Origin: Hypoxylon rubiginosum
Taxonomy: Eukaryota > Ascomycota > Sordariomycetes > Xylariales > Hypoxylaceae
Direction of reading: 5' to 3'
Assembly (NCBI GenBank): GCA_902806565.1
Contig: CADCXA010000048.1
Span: forward strand, 330,751-394,750
DNA length: 64,000 nt
The notes beneath the pieces were generated by a model. The model searched no databases, was not told the origin of the DNA, and saw only the letters and a program-made list of their open reading frames with translations. This document shows, piece by piece, positions 13,194 to 24,895 of this stretch (its first letter is position 1; the number at the start of each line of letters is the position of its first letter). The position numbers and the translations under genes are program-made.

Positions 13194-13753
13194 GCTGTAC
13201 ATATGGCATCCAGAAGTCTCTAGTGATGGTAGAGCATTGCCGTATAACAACAAAAATTAACTACGAGAACCTCGAATTGGTTAAAGAAAAAAAAAAAGTT
13301 GCAAGGTCGGTCTTCCCAAGCACCGATCCGACGGCTAAGTGGGTCTGGAGTCTTAGTGGGATAAAATGGAAAAAGGGTACGTACTTAGTACGTAGTGGGG
13401 CAGGCAGAAGTCACAAACTAAGAGCTTAATGATGCAGTCGCGTTAGTACGCGAGTCGACGCGACTTTAGCAGGTACATATGTACCTAGGTAGGCATGGAT
13501 TTATTCTAATCGTCAATTCCACAGCAATACCAATACTCGCAATCGCGATCCGTGTAACCTTCAAAAGTGCCTTTTACCTTTTCAATTGCTGCTTAACTCC
13601 TACTTCCAATTTGTCGATATGATACTACCTACAATTTAACGCTTCGAATTCGACAGACTTTATCGCCGAATGACCAACTCGTTCAATCCTATGTCGCCAT
13701 TTTCCCCTGCCCTTGACACGCTGGAGGCTTAGGTACAGCACCGCAAGATAGGA

Positions 13754-16700
13754 ATGCTTATGGCTGCCATCATGGTTGAGAACAGTGCCAGCACAAGTAA
13801 CACAAGCAGCACGAAAATTCACCCTTTCTTCTCAGCGCCGAAGAACGCCGCCAAAGACATCGTATCGACAGCTACAACCCCTGTCACCCCAGATCCGTCA
13901 TGCAGTCCTAACTCAGCCGACAACGAGAGTGTCACAACAACTGCCGATTCCAGTCGCAAGAGAAAGCGTCGCCAGGTGGTGACTGTACACGACGAGCAAG
14001 ATGGGCAGGATGGCACAAGTTCATGTAAGTGTTGCCCAGATAGCCATGGTAAAGTATGGATTGGGTATGATATTAACAGCACAGCTTCCGCCCCCAAGCC
14101 GCAGAAGCTACTCAAGCTCAACCGAACCACCGGCACGATTGGCTCTCCGCCGAGAATAAAAACTCCAGCTGCTACGAAGAAGAAGACAAGAAAGGGCGCG
14201 AAATCTAAGACCTTATTGGTGTCTGTAATGTATGGGAACGGCGATGACGCTTCTCGACTTCGAATAGGCCAACAGATAGACAATATCCTTGCCACTGCTC
14301 AGGCACCGATAACTCAGGATATCACCAATGTTGCCAATGCTCTTCCAAGCACACCACCCTCGAGCCGAGAGACCGACGATGAACTTCAGAAGGAGAACAT
14401 ACCCAAGAAGCATATGTCGGGGAAGGGCGTAGCTGCGAGCAGCACACCAAAGCAACCAACTCCCAAGAAAGCCACCCACCCATTCTTCCAGGGAAAGGCC
14501 AAACCGAGTAATACTGTCGAGGAGAAGCAGAAGCCCTCAACGAAGGTATTCTTTACCTCTAACTCTAGCTACGAATTCCACCGCCGACCCGCAATTCCCA
14601 ACTTCAGCATTCCCAGTGTCGGAACAAACTCCAAAATCCTCAAGGTGCCAGGTGCGCGACACCCAGCCTGGCCGTGGGAAGGAATAGTCCACGCACGAGG
14701 TGATACGCCATCCCTACCCCACCCTCTCGAGACGACGCAATACGAAAGCCTTTGCAAGAAACGAAAGGCAAAAGGCCAACTAGTTCAAACCGCCGAATCC
14801 GAATCTATTTTACATCAGACGGCTTTGGACTTGAACCTGAAGCAAATAGCAGAAGAATTGAAGGCTTGCGACGACGACAACTTCCAACCACGTCCGTCAA
14901 TCTTACGAATTCCGAGCCGGCATTTCGAAAGCGGAAAGAAACTACAAGAGCGCATTGCTGGTGAATTGAAGACCCTCCGACGAAACGGTGATAACTCGAA
15001 AACACACGCTGCGATCGCTCACGCATATAACTCCATCCAGATAGGCTTATCTGCTTTCGATAAATCTACATGTGAGACTGCCGCCTGGGCTCAGAAATAT
15101 GCTCCGTCGTCTGCGGAGCTAGTGCTTCAGAGTGGTCACGAAGCCGAGCTCCTGCGCGACTGGCTGGTCAACCTCAAGGTGCAAGCTGTAGATACCGGGG
15201 CGGGAGAGTCTGGAACTAGACTCAAGAGCGTGGCACTGGCGAAGAGTAAGGGGAAGCGAAAGAAAAAGCTCGACGGTTTTATTGTTTCCAGCGACGACGA
15301 AGCAGACGAGTTGAACGAAATACACGATGCGGAAGGAGACGAACCATTGGGTGGCAGCCTAAGCAACACGAAGAAGACGGTCATTCGATCTTCATCTCGG
15401 AGTTCCCGAGATAATAGTCGCCTAGCTAATGCTGTAGTTCTCAGCGGCCCCCACGGTTGTGGCAAGACTGCCACCGTTTATGCTATCGCTAAGGAGCTCG
15501 ACTTTGAAGTTTTCGAGATCAATCCGGGTACTAGACGGAGCGGTAGGGATATCCTGGAGAAAGTTGGTGATATGACGCGAAATCATCTCGTGCAGCATCA
15601 GCAGCATACGGAGGATGCGCCGCGTGACGGGTCCGGCAAGCAAGGCACGATGGCAGCTTTCTTCAAGCCGAAAGCTACCGCGGCTCCAGAACGGACCAAG
15701 AAGCCAACTGAACTGCCTGCCGCAAAAGACGCAAAGAAGCCAACCAAAGCTCAGAAGCAGTCTTTAATTTTGCTGGAAGAAGTCGACGTCCTTTACGAGG
15801 AGGACAAGCAATTTTGGGCGACTGTTATTTCGATGATCTCCCAGTCGAAACGCCCGTTCATCATGACATGCAACGACGAGGCCTTACTCCCTCTGCAGAG
15901 TCTCAATCTCCATGGCATTTTTCGATTCTCCGCTCCGCCTAAAGATCTGGCTGTCGACCTACTCATCCTCGTCGCAGCGAATGAGGGCCATGCCCTTCAG
16001 AGACAGGCGGTAGAGACACTCTACGACTCCCGCTGTCACGATCTCCGCGCATCGATAACCGAACTCAACTATTGGTGCCAAATCGGAGTCGGAGATATCC
16101 AAGGAGGTTTCAACTGGTTTTACCCAAGGTGGCCCAAGGGTAGCGACATTGACGAAGAGGGTCGTTCTATCCGAGTGGTCAGTCAAGACACCTACCGAGC
16201 CGGAATGGGCTGGTTGAGCCGAGACTCCGCTATGGGCAGTTCCTCGCCTCGTTCGACTCAGCAAGAACTACATCAACAGATTGGCCAGAATTGGTCTCTT
16301 GACGTGTACGATTCTCTCGCGCGCCGCGACCTATCTTCCTGGGCAATAACGGCCACCGGGGATTGCTCTGCGAAACAGCGGCTCGGACTCTTGGAATCGT
16401 TGGACTCATTCGCTAGCTTAATGAGTGACACAGATTTTGGCGGTGCTGATTTCTCGACTTCACCTAACCGGTCTTCTTTGGACGCGTCAATACCCGAGCT
16501 ACCCACCAAAGTGAGAGAGGATTTTATCGTCGGCCGACAGCTGCTTGAAGTGTCGCCCTTAGTTCAATACGACACGACGCGTCTCGACATATCCAGCTCT
16601 CTGAAGAGTCTTAGCAGGGCACATTTCAGGGATCAGCAGTCTACTAGCAAGACTCCGGGTGCCTTCGAGCCGTTAGACGAGGCCGGAGCTATCGCTACGC

Positions 16701-17197
16701 TGAAGAGCCATCTCGGCGAGTCGTCAGCATCGGAACCGGCTATTACACGATTAGATTACAGTCTTGCGTTTGACTCCATTGCCGCCTCGGAGAAGACCGT
16801 GGCTGCGGGCTATCTTGACCCGTCGGCATTCGATGGGACGATGAAGTCAATTGCCCTCGACTTAGCACCGTACGTTCGCAGCATAGTAGCATCTGACCAA
16901 CGATGGCAGCAAGAGAGGCTCCTTCGGAGCAATCTTCTCAGCGAAGGCGGTCAGCCGGGGAAGAAGCGCATGCGCACAACCAGGAGTGCGTATTCAGCGC
17001 TAGAGGGCGGTACAAGAGCCAGCACTAGGCGAGAGAAATACTTCTCGGCGGACGTCAATCCGCACCTCGTGATGCGGACAGGAGGCAAGGGCTGGGACGC
17101 AGTTGCGACAGCTGCTACAGTCGGATACAACGCCGCAGGTAGTGACACAGGGAGTCCTTGCGGGCAGCCCGAGGAAGCAAGTGCAAAGCTTGATTGA
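13754..17197 (+). CDS. ELG1: ELG1/ATAD5-type AAA+ PCNA-unloading clamp loader subunit
   Basis: A single exon of 1147 residues starting at the ATG at 13754. Walker A is GPHGCGKT at residues 565-572. The Walker B region is LILLEEVD at 671-678, with the glutamate-rich form typical of Elg1 rather than the DExx of Rfc1. Sensor 1 follows as IMTCND. The N-terminal half is disordered and basic and has two HPFF motifs (HPFFSAPK near 23, HPFFQGK near 240). A PIP-box-like QGTMAAFF lies at 630-637, inside the insertion between Walker A and Walker B. In the family, Elg1 with Rfc2-5 removes PCNA, preferably SUMOylated, from DNA after replication. With DPB11 this is the second replication-fork gene in the left part of the window, though they are not adjacent. 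Confidence 0.88.
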   Translation: MLMAAIMVENSASTSNTSSTKIHPFFSAPKNAAKDIVSTATTPVTPDPSCSPNSADNESVTTTADSSRKRKRRQVVTVHDEQDGQDGTSSCKCCPDSHGKVWIGYDINSTASAPKPQKLLKLNRTTGTIGSPPRIKTPAATKKKTRKGAKSKTLLVSVMYGNGDDASRLRIGQQIDNILATAQAPITQDITNVANALPSTPPSSRETDDELQKENIPKKHMSGKGVAASSTPKQPTPKKATHPFFQGKAKPSNTVEEKQKPSTKVFFTSNSSYEFHRRPAIPNFSIPSVGTNSKILKVPGARHPAWPWEGIVHARGDTPSLPHPLETTQYESLCKKRKAKGQLVQTAESESILHQTALDLNLKQIAEELKACDDDNFQPRPSILRIPSRHFESGKKLQERIAGELKTLRRNGDNSKTHAAIAHAYNSIQIGLSAFDKSTCETAAWAQKYAPSSAELVLQSGHEAELLRDWLVNLKVQAVDTGAGESGTRLKSVALAKSKGKRKKKLDGFIVSSDDEADELNEIHDAEGDEPLGGSLSNTKKTVIRSSSRSSRDNSRLANAVVLSGPHGCGKTATVYAIAKELDFEVFEINPGTRRSGRDILEKVGDMTRNHLVQHQQHTEDAPRDGSGKQGTMAAFFKPKATAAPERTKKPTELPAAKDAKKPTKAQKQSLILLEEVDVLYEEDKQFWATVISMISQSKRPFIMTCNDEALLPLQSLNLHGIFRFSAPPKDLAVDLLILVAANEGHALQRQAVETLYDSRCHDLRASITELNYWCQIGVGDIQGGFNWFYPRWPKGSDIDEEGRSIRVVSQDTYRAGMGWLSRDSAMGSSSPRSTQQELHQQIGQNWSLDVYDSLARRDLSSWAITATGDCSAKQRLGLLESLDSFASLMSDTDFGGADFSTSPNRSSLDASIPELPTKVREDFIVGRQLLEVSPLVQYDTTRLDISSSLKSLSRAHFRDQQSTSKTPGAFEPLDEAGAIATLKSHLGESSASEPAITRLDYSLAFDSIAASEKTVAAGYLDPSAFDGTMKSIALDLAPYVRSIVASDQRWQQERLLRSNLLSEGGQPGKKRMRTTRSAYSALEGGTRASTRREKYFSADVNPHLVMRTGGKGWDAVATAATVGYNAAGSDTGSPCGQPEEASAKLD

Positions 17198-17613
17198 ATC
17201 TAGGCTCATATAGATCTTTGCTTTACTAAACATGTATATACTTTGAGATCATTGGTACTAGCTATCCACTCGCACGAGGCGTTGCATGGGGCGTTGCATT
17301 TGCGGGGATGGTTGAGCATTGCTTGGTGCTGCATTTTCGAACGAGCTGGCTACATAGGGGCTACGACACTGGCTAATTCTTCATGCATAGAAATTCGCAC
17401 AGACAAAATAAAATCAGTATTAAATAGCCCGCGATATATTTCATCGACCTTGCCTCCGTAGTTCTGGGTATAATGAGTTCTATCAAGATGAATGCCCGTT
17501 AATTCGTAACCAACCGCCCCAATTTCCTCTATTCCCAAATGACCTTCTATCCCAAGTAGTTTAAACGCATGTCTTCGACGATACCATTGTTGCATGATGC
17601 CATCATGAAGGCT

Positions 17614-19478
17614 TCAAACCTTTTCTTGGTTGTCGCCACCTCTCTGCCTCTGGCTCTTGGCGAGGAAAGCAAGGCATACAGCCACGCCGAGTCCTGCAAG
17701 ACCAATACCTATGTAGTAGGCTCCCCGGTATCCCTTCAGGATATCTTCCGGGGTACCTCCCCCGTTGTTGATTTGCGTCTCGACCGTGCCCGCAAAGCCC
17801 AATCCAAGAGAGATGCTGTAGTTGACAACCGTGTTGACAAGGCTCGCAGCGATTCCCTGATGCTTTCGGGGTACGGCGTTGGAGAGGATGATTGTCGCGG
17901 CCGGAAAACTCATGTCCATGCCCCAAGGCATGACAATGACGGAGACGAACGATTGGCCCCAGTAGACTTGGTCAACGGGACAGGTCCCGATAATGATGGT
18001 GCCTACGGTGAAGGATACGAGGGCAATCGTCATGATGATAGGCGGTTTGAGGTGATGCAACATGTAGCCGGTAAAGAGGGCGGCGCAGAGGCCTGACACG
18101 GTGACCGGACTGAACATTGCGGTGGCCAATAGGGGTGGCTCTTCCCGGAGAACGAGTAGGAACTCCCAGGTGTAGAAGAACCAGATACCGAAACAAGACC
18201 AGCCACACGCCACAGCACCCAGGACGAATGACACGTCCGAGGAAAAGGCGTTGAAAGGGATCAGAGGATTCTCCGCGTACTTGAGTTCAAATACAAAGAA
18301 CGCAGTCAAGGACAGCAGCCCGAGGATTAGCGTAACATAGACATAAGGCTGAGGCCAACCCACGATGGGGGCCTGGTTCCATGAGAAGTTGACCAAGATG
18401 AGACCGCCTACGCCGAGTAATGTGCCCACGAGGTCGAGCGCTTGTAGCGTACTCTTCAGATCCTTCGGTCTCTCCTGGTGTTGTCTGTTCGACGCCGCCG
18501 GGATAGCGTAGTATCCTAAGACCATGAACGCGGCTAAAACGAGACCGAATGCCCAGAACGCCCACGGCCACCACGTAAGGGCGAAAAGCGCCGCGAATAG
18601 CGACCCGAGCACGGATCCGGTAGGGGCCATGGCGCCAAAAATGGCAAATACCATTTCCTTTCGTCGTCCGGGCGCGTACGTGACGCCGAGAATCGCGAGT
18701 CCGTTCGGGAGGACGATGGCAGGACCGATTCCTTGGAGGACGCGGGCGAAGATGAAGAGAACGTGGTTCGAGTAGATGGCAAGGCCACAGATCATACTCC
18801 AGACGGAAAACCAACCCATGCCTATCAAGAACATCGTCTTGTGGCCGAAGAGATCGCCCAGCCTGCCGGAGAACAAGATGAAGGTGCCCACGGTCAAGCT
18901 GTAGCCAGCTATAAACCAACTCATCTCTCCGGGGTCCGTGATGCCAAAGCTATCGCCTATGTACCGGATGATGCTTATGGATTGACCAAGACCGGCCTCT
19001 TCAAGCCAGAATATCAGCCTCGGACGAGTAGAGCCAAGCAGCGGGATAGGATGAAAATAGGGGTAGGGGTTAACGTACGCGTAAAGAGCTGGCCGAAACA
19101 AATCACCATAACGAACAGGATCTCGCGAGGTAAGGAAAGGGTATCGGCGATAGACATGTTCGTCTCGGTCCTGGCGAGGTTCCGGCTGACGGTATTCCTC
19201 TCATCGTCTTCCTCCTTCTCGTCGCTGCTCGTCCATTGGTCGTCTCGCGTCGGCGTCTGCGTTCCCGCCTCGCTTATCAGCAGCGAGGGATCCCGACCGG
19301 AAATGCTGCTATCCCGTGTACGCACGTTGTCATCGCTTCCCAGCTTTTGCGGCTTTTCGGTGGCGAAATTCGCCGGGCTTGTAACAGGTACCTGAGTGGC
19401 GCTAGAAGAACTGGAACTGGCCGCCCTGCCGTCGCCGGTGAAGAGTTGGTCTCCCTCGCTGACCGCCATATGCGCCAT
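17614..19478 (-). CDS. DHA2 (14-TM) MFS drug:H+ antiporter, ATR1-like
   Basis: Proposed exons on the minus strand are 19478-19079 and 18998-17614 (intron 18999-19078, GTACGT...AAG), giving 594 residues. Joining them makes the TM1 motif FGQLFTQAGLGQS, which is intact only with this splice. A soluble acidic N-terminus of about 110 residues precedes the membrane part. Visible motifs are GRLGDLFGHKTMFLIG (motif A between TM2 and TM3) and RVLQGIGPAIVLPNGLAILG (TM4, motif B region). About 14 hydrophobic segments can be counted. ATR1-like DHA2 proteins export aminotriazole, borate and other toxic compounds across the plasma membrane; the substrate here is not predictable. It is divergent from the SnoaL-like gene across about 2 kb. 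Confidence 0.85.
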
Positions 19479-21456
19479 GTTCAAATTGTATTGAGGTTTC
19501 CTACCTCTTAATCGATGAACGAACACCGATATGAATGACGACCTCTTTCGAGAATTACCTGGGTAGATATTTATGGAGCAATGAAAAGCGTCTAGAAGTG
19601 GAGGGGCCTATGCCTGGACAACTCATATTTATTTCAAGCACATTTCCAATGTCGAAGGCAAAAAAAAGCAAAAAGTAAGAAAAAATTTCGTGATCCTCTC
19701 GCCAGATGTCAGACAAACTACCACCTGCCTCTTACCTACGTCGCTACTAAGTAATCGCGTCGTTCATGTTTGTAAGGCATTAATAAAGGAGTTTAGGAGA
19801 CTAGATAAGCTTACCGATCCATCCCGTTGCAGGGTAAGTTTTTTTTTACTGGGGTTTAATAGGTAACCAAGCTAGTTCCTGTCCCGGGATCTGATATTAA
19901 TTAGTCAGATCCTATCTCCGGAAATAGTATTCGGGGGCCGAGTGACAATTCCCAGCTACCTAACTGAGGCTAACTCGGAGTTTCTGGCGGTGCGTTGCAA
20001 ATCCGACCCGGCGCAGCACCGATGGGATATCCATCCCACATGCCACAGCAATTTATTAAGCTTGGCCTGCTCTACTTAATATCGTACCTCACTCATACCT
20101 TATTCACACTTCATTTCATTACCTACCTTGGGAAACTTTCTGTACGGTCATGAAGAAATTTCGAAAAATTTGACATGTGTCTTGCTGCCTGACTGCGAGA
20201 TCGGTCATTGTCTTAGACATTTCCATGTAACGTCATAAAAGACATCGGCGTTATTCGACAAGCACGTGGGTGAAGAGCGAAGCTATGCCGCTAGCGTCGG
20301 CCGGGACCAACGCATTGGGCGAGTATCCGCTGTTATCGTCATAATTGGTTATGCTTGCGCCTCAGCTATCCTTTCAGACGACATATTCCAACCAGCGACA
20401 ATCAGTCTGCCAGTCAATATGAAACATCTAAGCCGGCGCCGAGATATGCAAAGCACACGCCACATTTTCGAGATCAGCTGAAAAAGAACGACTGGCTGGT
20501 CTTGGATATTTCCAAGTACCTGGTGGAGAATGGCTTACTAAGTATACCCGAACGTCATCGAGGCCATGGTCCGTGATCTGATCTCGATAGGGGTAGAAAT
20601 GAAGATGGCATCCAACAACGGCGAACCGTCAACCCAACCTTCTCGCTCCGAAAGAGAATCCTTCCTAGGTGAAGATTGATGCCGAGAACCCTTAGATGGG
20701 ATATAATCATCCCCCAATGTCATCTTCACGGATCGGCAGTTATCGTGAATGACCATCCCGGCATACCGATTATATTATCCCGCGTCCATGCAAGCTCCCG
20801 CGTGCTGAAGCGAACGGGTAGCTGGGATTAAAACGTGGTACCTGGTATGTAACGGAAAATACTCGCCACGGATGGATAGGTGCGTCGGCTGGAAATCCGA
20901 TCAAGATTTCATGCGGACGCAGCCGCCGCTCGCCGAAACCCAACGGCGTGGATGCAGACACGTATCGGTGTATCGCTTTACTTTACTTGATTCGGGTCTA
21001 ACCTGCTCCTTGTGATACTTGCTAAGTCTTGCCGAATGAACTAAGTCTGCTTGTCTTGCCCCTGAGTCTCGAGATTCGGGGAGACCGGTCGATGAGACGG
21101 AAGAATGCGCATAGTTGCTTCTGCGTAGTGGGTCTGAGGGTGTTTGCGCTTATTCCACGTCGAAGATGAGCTAGATATTGTCAAATGAAGAGTCATATCG
21201 AACGGGCTGAAGCAGATATTCGTCCCTTCTTCGGGCATAATGGAAGAGTACGGCTTGTGGTGGCGCGTGCGTACTTCGACCAGACCGGTATATAACTCGG
21301 GGAGGCCAGCCTGTGAGGAATGACTACCCTTCTTCCAGCAGAAGCAATACCATACGTTCGTTCGCTCCTCGCAAGAACCAAACAGGATTTCTACCTTCGT
21401 TCTGAGCAAGGCACCTAGTATAATATACCCTCTTTCACCGATCCTCTCCATCGACC
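19479..21456. other. 2 kb divergent promoter region (MFS / SnoaL-like)
   Basis: No gene recognised. The region has short poly-A and poly-T tracts (19660-19690, 19838-19848) and should carry both promoters. The only frames are short and broken. Confidence 0.45.
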
Positions 21457-22298
21457 ATGACTTCACCAATCGATCCCCAAGCCAAAGTGTACTCGCATAA
21501 CAATGGCAAAGAAGCGGAAATTATGACCAGGCTCGTCGTCTCCGAGTTGTGTAAAGGCTGGCCGGTATACCGGGACGCGTCCGAATGGAAGAACTTTCGT
21601 TCTCTTTTCTGTGACGATGCCTACGTCTGGACTAGTCAGTAACATCCCTTTAACTACCTGGCCTACACAACGAGAAACACCGGAGCTGATCGATTCATAT
21701 AGCTTGGAGTAAGCGCCAGAGTATTGACGGCTTTATCCAAAAGTCAAAGGAGGGCAAGTCAAACGGCGATTTCATCATGCATCGCGAATGCGGAACACTC
21801 GTTGAACTCAGCCCGTCCAACGGTCGCGCAGTTGGCAAGATGAAGGCGACGATCACTCAGCGGTTCAATATCGCAGGGGATGATGCCGCAGGAATCGAAC
21901 CCGTCGTCTTCGACGTCGACTGCGACTGTCGGTTTCAGTTCTTCTGCTTCCTCGACGCCGATACCGACGAATGGAAGGTCAAGTACGTCAAGCTGATATA
22001 CGAGAAGGACAAGCTCGTACCCGTCGACGGCAAGACGTTGCCCAGGTTCACCAAGGACGCGCTCGATAAGTATCCGGAAGGCTACAAATACCTTGGCGCG
22101 GCGCAGAGCATGCTCGGACATGACATCGATGTGTGTCTTCCCACCCCCCAGGGGCTGGAACGCGGGTCGGCCAACTTGCTATGGCTAGAGCTGTACGAGA
22201 AAATGGAACAATGGCTCGACGGGCTGACGGATATCGACTTGTCCACAACCCAGGGCCACGGGGCCTCCAACGGAAAAGGAAACCGCAATGGGCACTAG
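21457..22298 (+). CDS. SnoaL-like (NTF2-fold) protein
   Basis: Exons 21457-21634 and 21703-22298 (intron 21635-21702, GTCAGT...TAG), giving 257 residues. The splice makes the typical core ...YVWTTWSKRQSIDGFI..., followed by GDFIMHRECGTLVEL and a strand-rich NTF2-like fold with DVDCDCRFQFFCFL. This is the fungal SnoaL-like type (PF13577-like). Members of the fold include polyketide cyclases, dehydratases and many proteins of unknown activity. The Trp, Tyr and His pockets are present, but I cannot assign a reaction. The acidic C-terminus (LWLELYEKMEQWL) is common in this fungal group. No biosynthetic core enzyme lies nearby, so a secondary-metabolite role is only a possibility. Confidence 0.8.
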
Positions 22299-23918
22299 CT
22301 GGGGAGCGATACCGGGCCTTTAGTCAGTGCCCAACTCGCTACGTTGACTGGGTTGACATTTCACCTAGTGAAGTCGGGACATTTCGCTTTTCTTTGGTTC
22401 AAAAATAGACAAAAAGTAAGTTCTTGGAATGCGAAGCTTTATAGACATAAATATACACACACGTTTGATCATTACAATTATTTCTTTAACATATTGAAAT
22501 CTCTTTCGCTGCCCTGACCTTCTAGCCTTCGACCCCTTAGATGAGAGGGCTAGTCCGAATAGAGGGCCTGGGTTGGTCTGGATAGATTGATCTGTTAACT
22601 GGCTAGACAAGAGTAAGGGTCTCCTGTATGTATACACAGAGACCCTAGGTACCTAAGCGATCCCAGTTGCTAGGTTGAGAGTCTCCCGTAGCACTGTCGT
22701 CAACCGTGACCAGCAGAATGTAGTTCGACGAATTTTAGCTTTTTGTTTATGACTTTCAGGTTGGCTTTGTAGTGATAAAAATGGTAACCTACCTAGGTAG
22801 GCTAAGCCCCCGACATATTCACGCAGTACTTGCCTTCTTAGCATAGATCGAAATCTGGTAGATAGGGGTAAATAATGAAACATAGTCCTAACGAAATATG
22901 ACGCCATACTTAAAGACCCTAATGTCAGGGTCTTAGCCCTTATCACCTACTGTCAAGATCTTAGCCCTAACCAGGTTACAAGTCTCTTGGTACGAGAGAA
23001 GGGATAGTATGGAAGATTGACCTCTGCCCCGGCCCATTGTATATATCCGGAGAAGAAATTCTTATCGAGAAGCTTAAACTTGACTTTTCAACAGAGAACA
23101 GGGCTCTCTACTGAGGAGGTGGACGATAACTTTAATCTGATAGAACTAGCATAGCTAGATGATGGCAAATATCTCAGGCGTGTATTCACAAGGTCAAACC
23201 TGCCATTGTAGCCCAATGTTAAACAGAGTAAGGCAGTCGTCTAACATACACCCCGAGATCTGTCAATGGCCATTTCTCGTTGCTTCCCCAAGACGTTGGG
23301 CTTCCAAAGACTGAAATATAACTCTGACTCAAATGAAGTTCACATTCTGGCGTATATGATGCGCCAAGGGGGAATCTGACATAGTTGCATTCCTTCATAA
23401 GCCCTCGGCTTCGAGTATTGATAGCCTTTCTCGTAAGGGCACGTCCTCCCTACGGGCCTGATCGTGGTACTAAGCCGCAACGTTGCTTCGACGCGATTGC
23501 AGCCAATAGCATTTCACGTCGCGTCCAAGAGAACGAGATATATGGTGGCTAAATTCTCGATATAGGTTACCAGGTTCGTATTTAACCCCGGAACAGAAGG
23601 GATGACTGGGGCTATGCGTGCTCTAACGTAGCTTTTGAACTCTTGGCTCTCCCCTGGGTATACAGCCGAGAGCCGGAGGATCTGCGGCTGAGTGCACATA
23701 AGCGAAGTTCGCCTGGCGATCGTTCCATTGACGATACGAATTGCTGTGAAGACTTTGGTTAGACATGACAAGCAACGAAGTATATAAACCTCGGACCTTG
23801 GTTGCATCTGGTTGAGAAATAGCTTGTTCATCAACACTCTGATACACATCGCATCGAAAAACTTCAGCTTGCCTCTAAATCCAAATTTCTTAATCCGAAT
23901 ATAACCAAGCAAGACACT
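22299..23918. other. 1.6 kb intergenic region, no gene seen
   Basis: AT-rich near 22430-22500. It contains one TACCTAGGTA palindrome (22790-22799) and the sequence CTTAGCCCTTATCACC near 22931. The minus-strand frame 23514-23912 lacks any family motif and overlaps the promoter of the secreted-protein gene. Confidence 0.45.
23781..23788 (+). promoter_or_regulatory. TATA box of the ten-cysteine secreted protein gene
   Basis: TATATAAA stands 131 bases upstream of the ATG at 23919, a normal distance for a fungal TATA promoter and common in front of strongly induced secreted-protein genes. Confidence 0.55.
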
Positions 23919-24422
23919 ATGCTTCGAACTACTGGTGTTTCGTTGTGCTTTGGACTCTTATTGTCCGCATTTACTAGCACTGCTCTTGCATCACCAACGC
24001 CTACAATCGCATCAGGTCCTACCGCATCAGCCTGCGACACGCCAAACCAGACAACGGGATACCCTGACTACAACTCTTTCTGCCAATGCCCACCTTACAC
24101 CCCCGACTCTATAGCGTTCGGAAACCCGTACCTCGGCCTGGTCAGGTGCGACACCAAGTGCTATCCCGCCGTTTCCACGCAGACCTTGATCCGGCCGGAA
24201 AACGACAGCCTGGATTCCTGCATGAAAGCTTGCACGGGATCCTTTGAGAAGGCTAAGCGTGGGGAATTTGAGCTCGGCATGAGGCAAGATGGGGACTACT
24301 GGTTTTGCCACGGCGTAAACTTCGTCCAGGGCGAGCTTTGCGAATTCATCGGCTCACTCGGCACTCGGGAGTTCATAGCAGGAGGTTCGGATTGTTGGTA
24401 CTTGGACGGACTTGATGGTTAG
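23919..24422 (+). CDS. Small secreted cysteine-rich protein (effector candidate)
   Basis: A single exon of 167 residues. Residues 1-24 (MLRTTGVSLCFGLLLSAFTSTALA) form a signal peptide with a likely cut after ALA. The mature part has ten cysteines in five visible groups (SAC, FCQC, VRCDTKC, SCMKAC, then single C at FC, LC and DC), which would allow five disulfides in the secretory route. The ATG follows the TATA box by about 130 bases, and no intron is needed. I do not recognise the family. A size under 200 residues, a signal peptide and over 6% cysteine are the usual criteria for effector-like proteins; function is inference only. It could also be a cell-wall or antifungal protein. Confidence 0.78.
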   Translation: MLRTTGVSLCFGLLLSAFTSTALASPTPTIASGPTASACDTPNQTTGYPDYNSFCQCPPYTPDSIAFGNPYLGLVRCDTKCYPAVSTQTLIRPENDSLDSCMKACTGSFEKAKRGEFELGMRQDGDYWFCHGVNFVQGELCEFIGSLGTREFIAGGSDCWYLDGLDG

Positions 24423-24895
24423 AGCTGGTTCATGGAGTACGGGGCCTTTATAAAGGAACAGAAGCGTTACTCGTATGGAAAGGGCGATTTTGGGCAGTTG
24501 CAACTTTAGAACTCCTAGCGCAATAATATCTATAATAATATGCTACTCACCAATCGCAAGTACTGCTAAAGAGACGTTGGTATATTGTAAATGTTGCATA
24601 GCCTACAAGAAGGTAGTTGATACTATTGCCATCGAAACTAGCCATTGGCTTATCTTCTTGTTGAAGATGACGGGATCACGTGCGCGATCCTGAATGCGTT
24701 GCTATATATAGGTGGTGATGCTTACCTAGCGGGGACACCTGAAATATACGCAATAGTGTCAACGTTTCAGTCTACCTGTTCTCGAGAGTTCGCAGGCCCT
24801 GGTAGACGGACCGCATCGACAAGTCGAAAAATCGAGAAAAATTAACATCTACCCAAACTTCTCTAAGGTTATAAACTTGCAGAGATCTTCAGACA

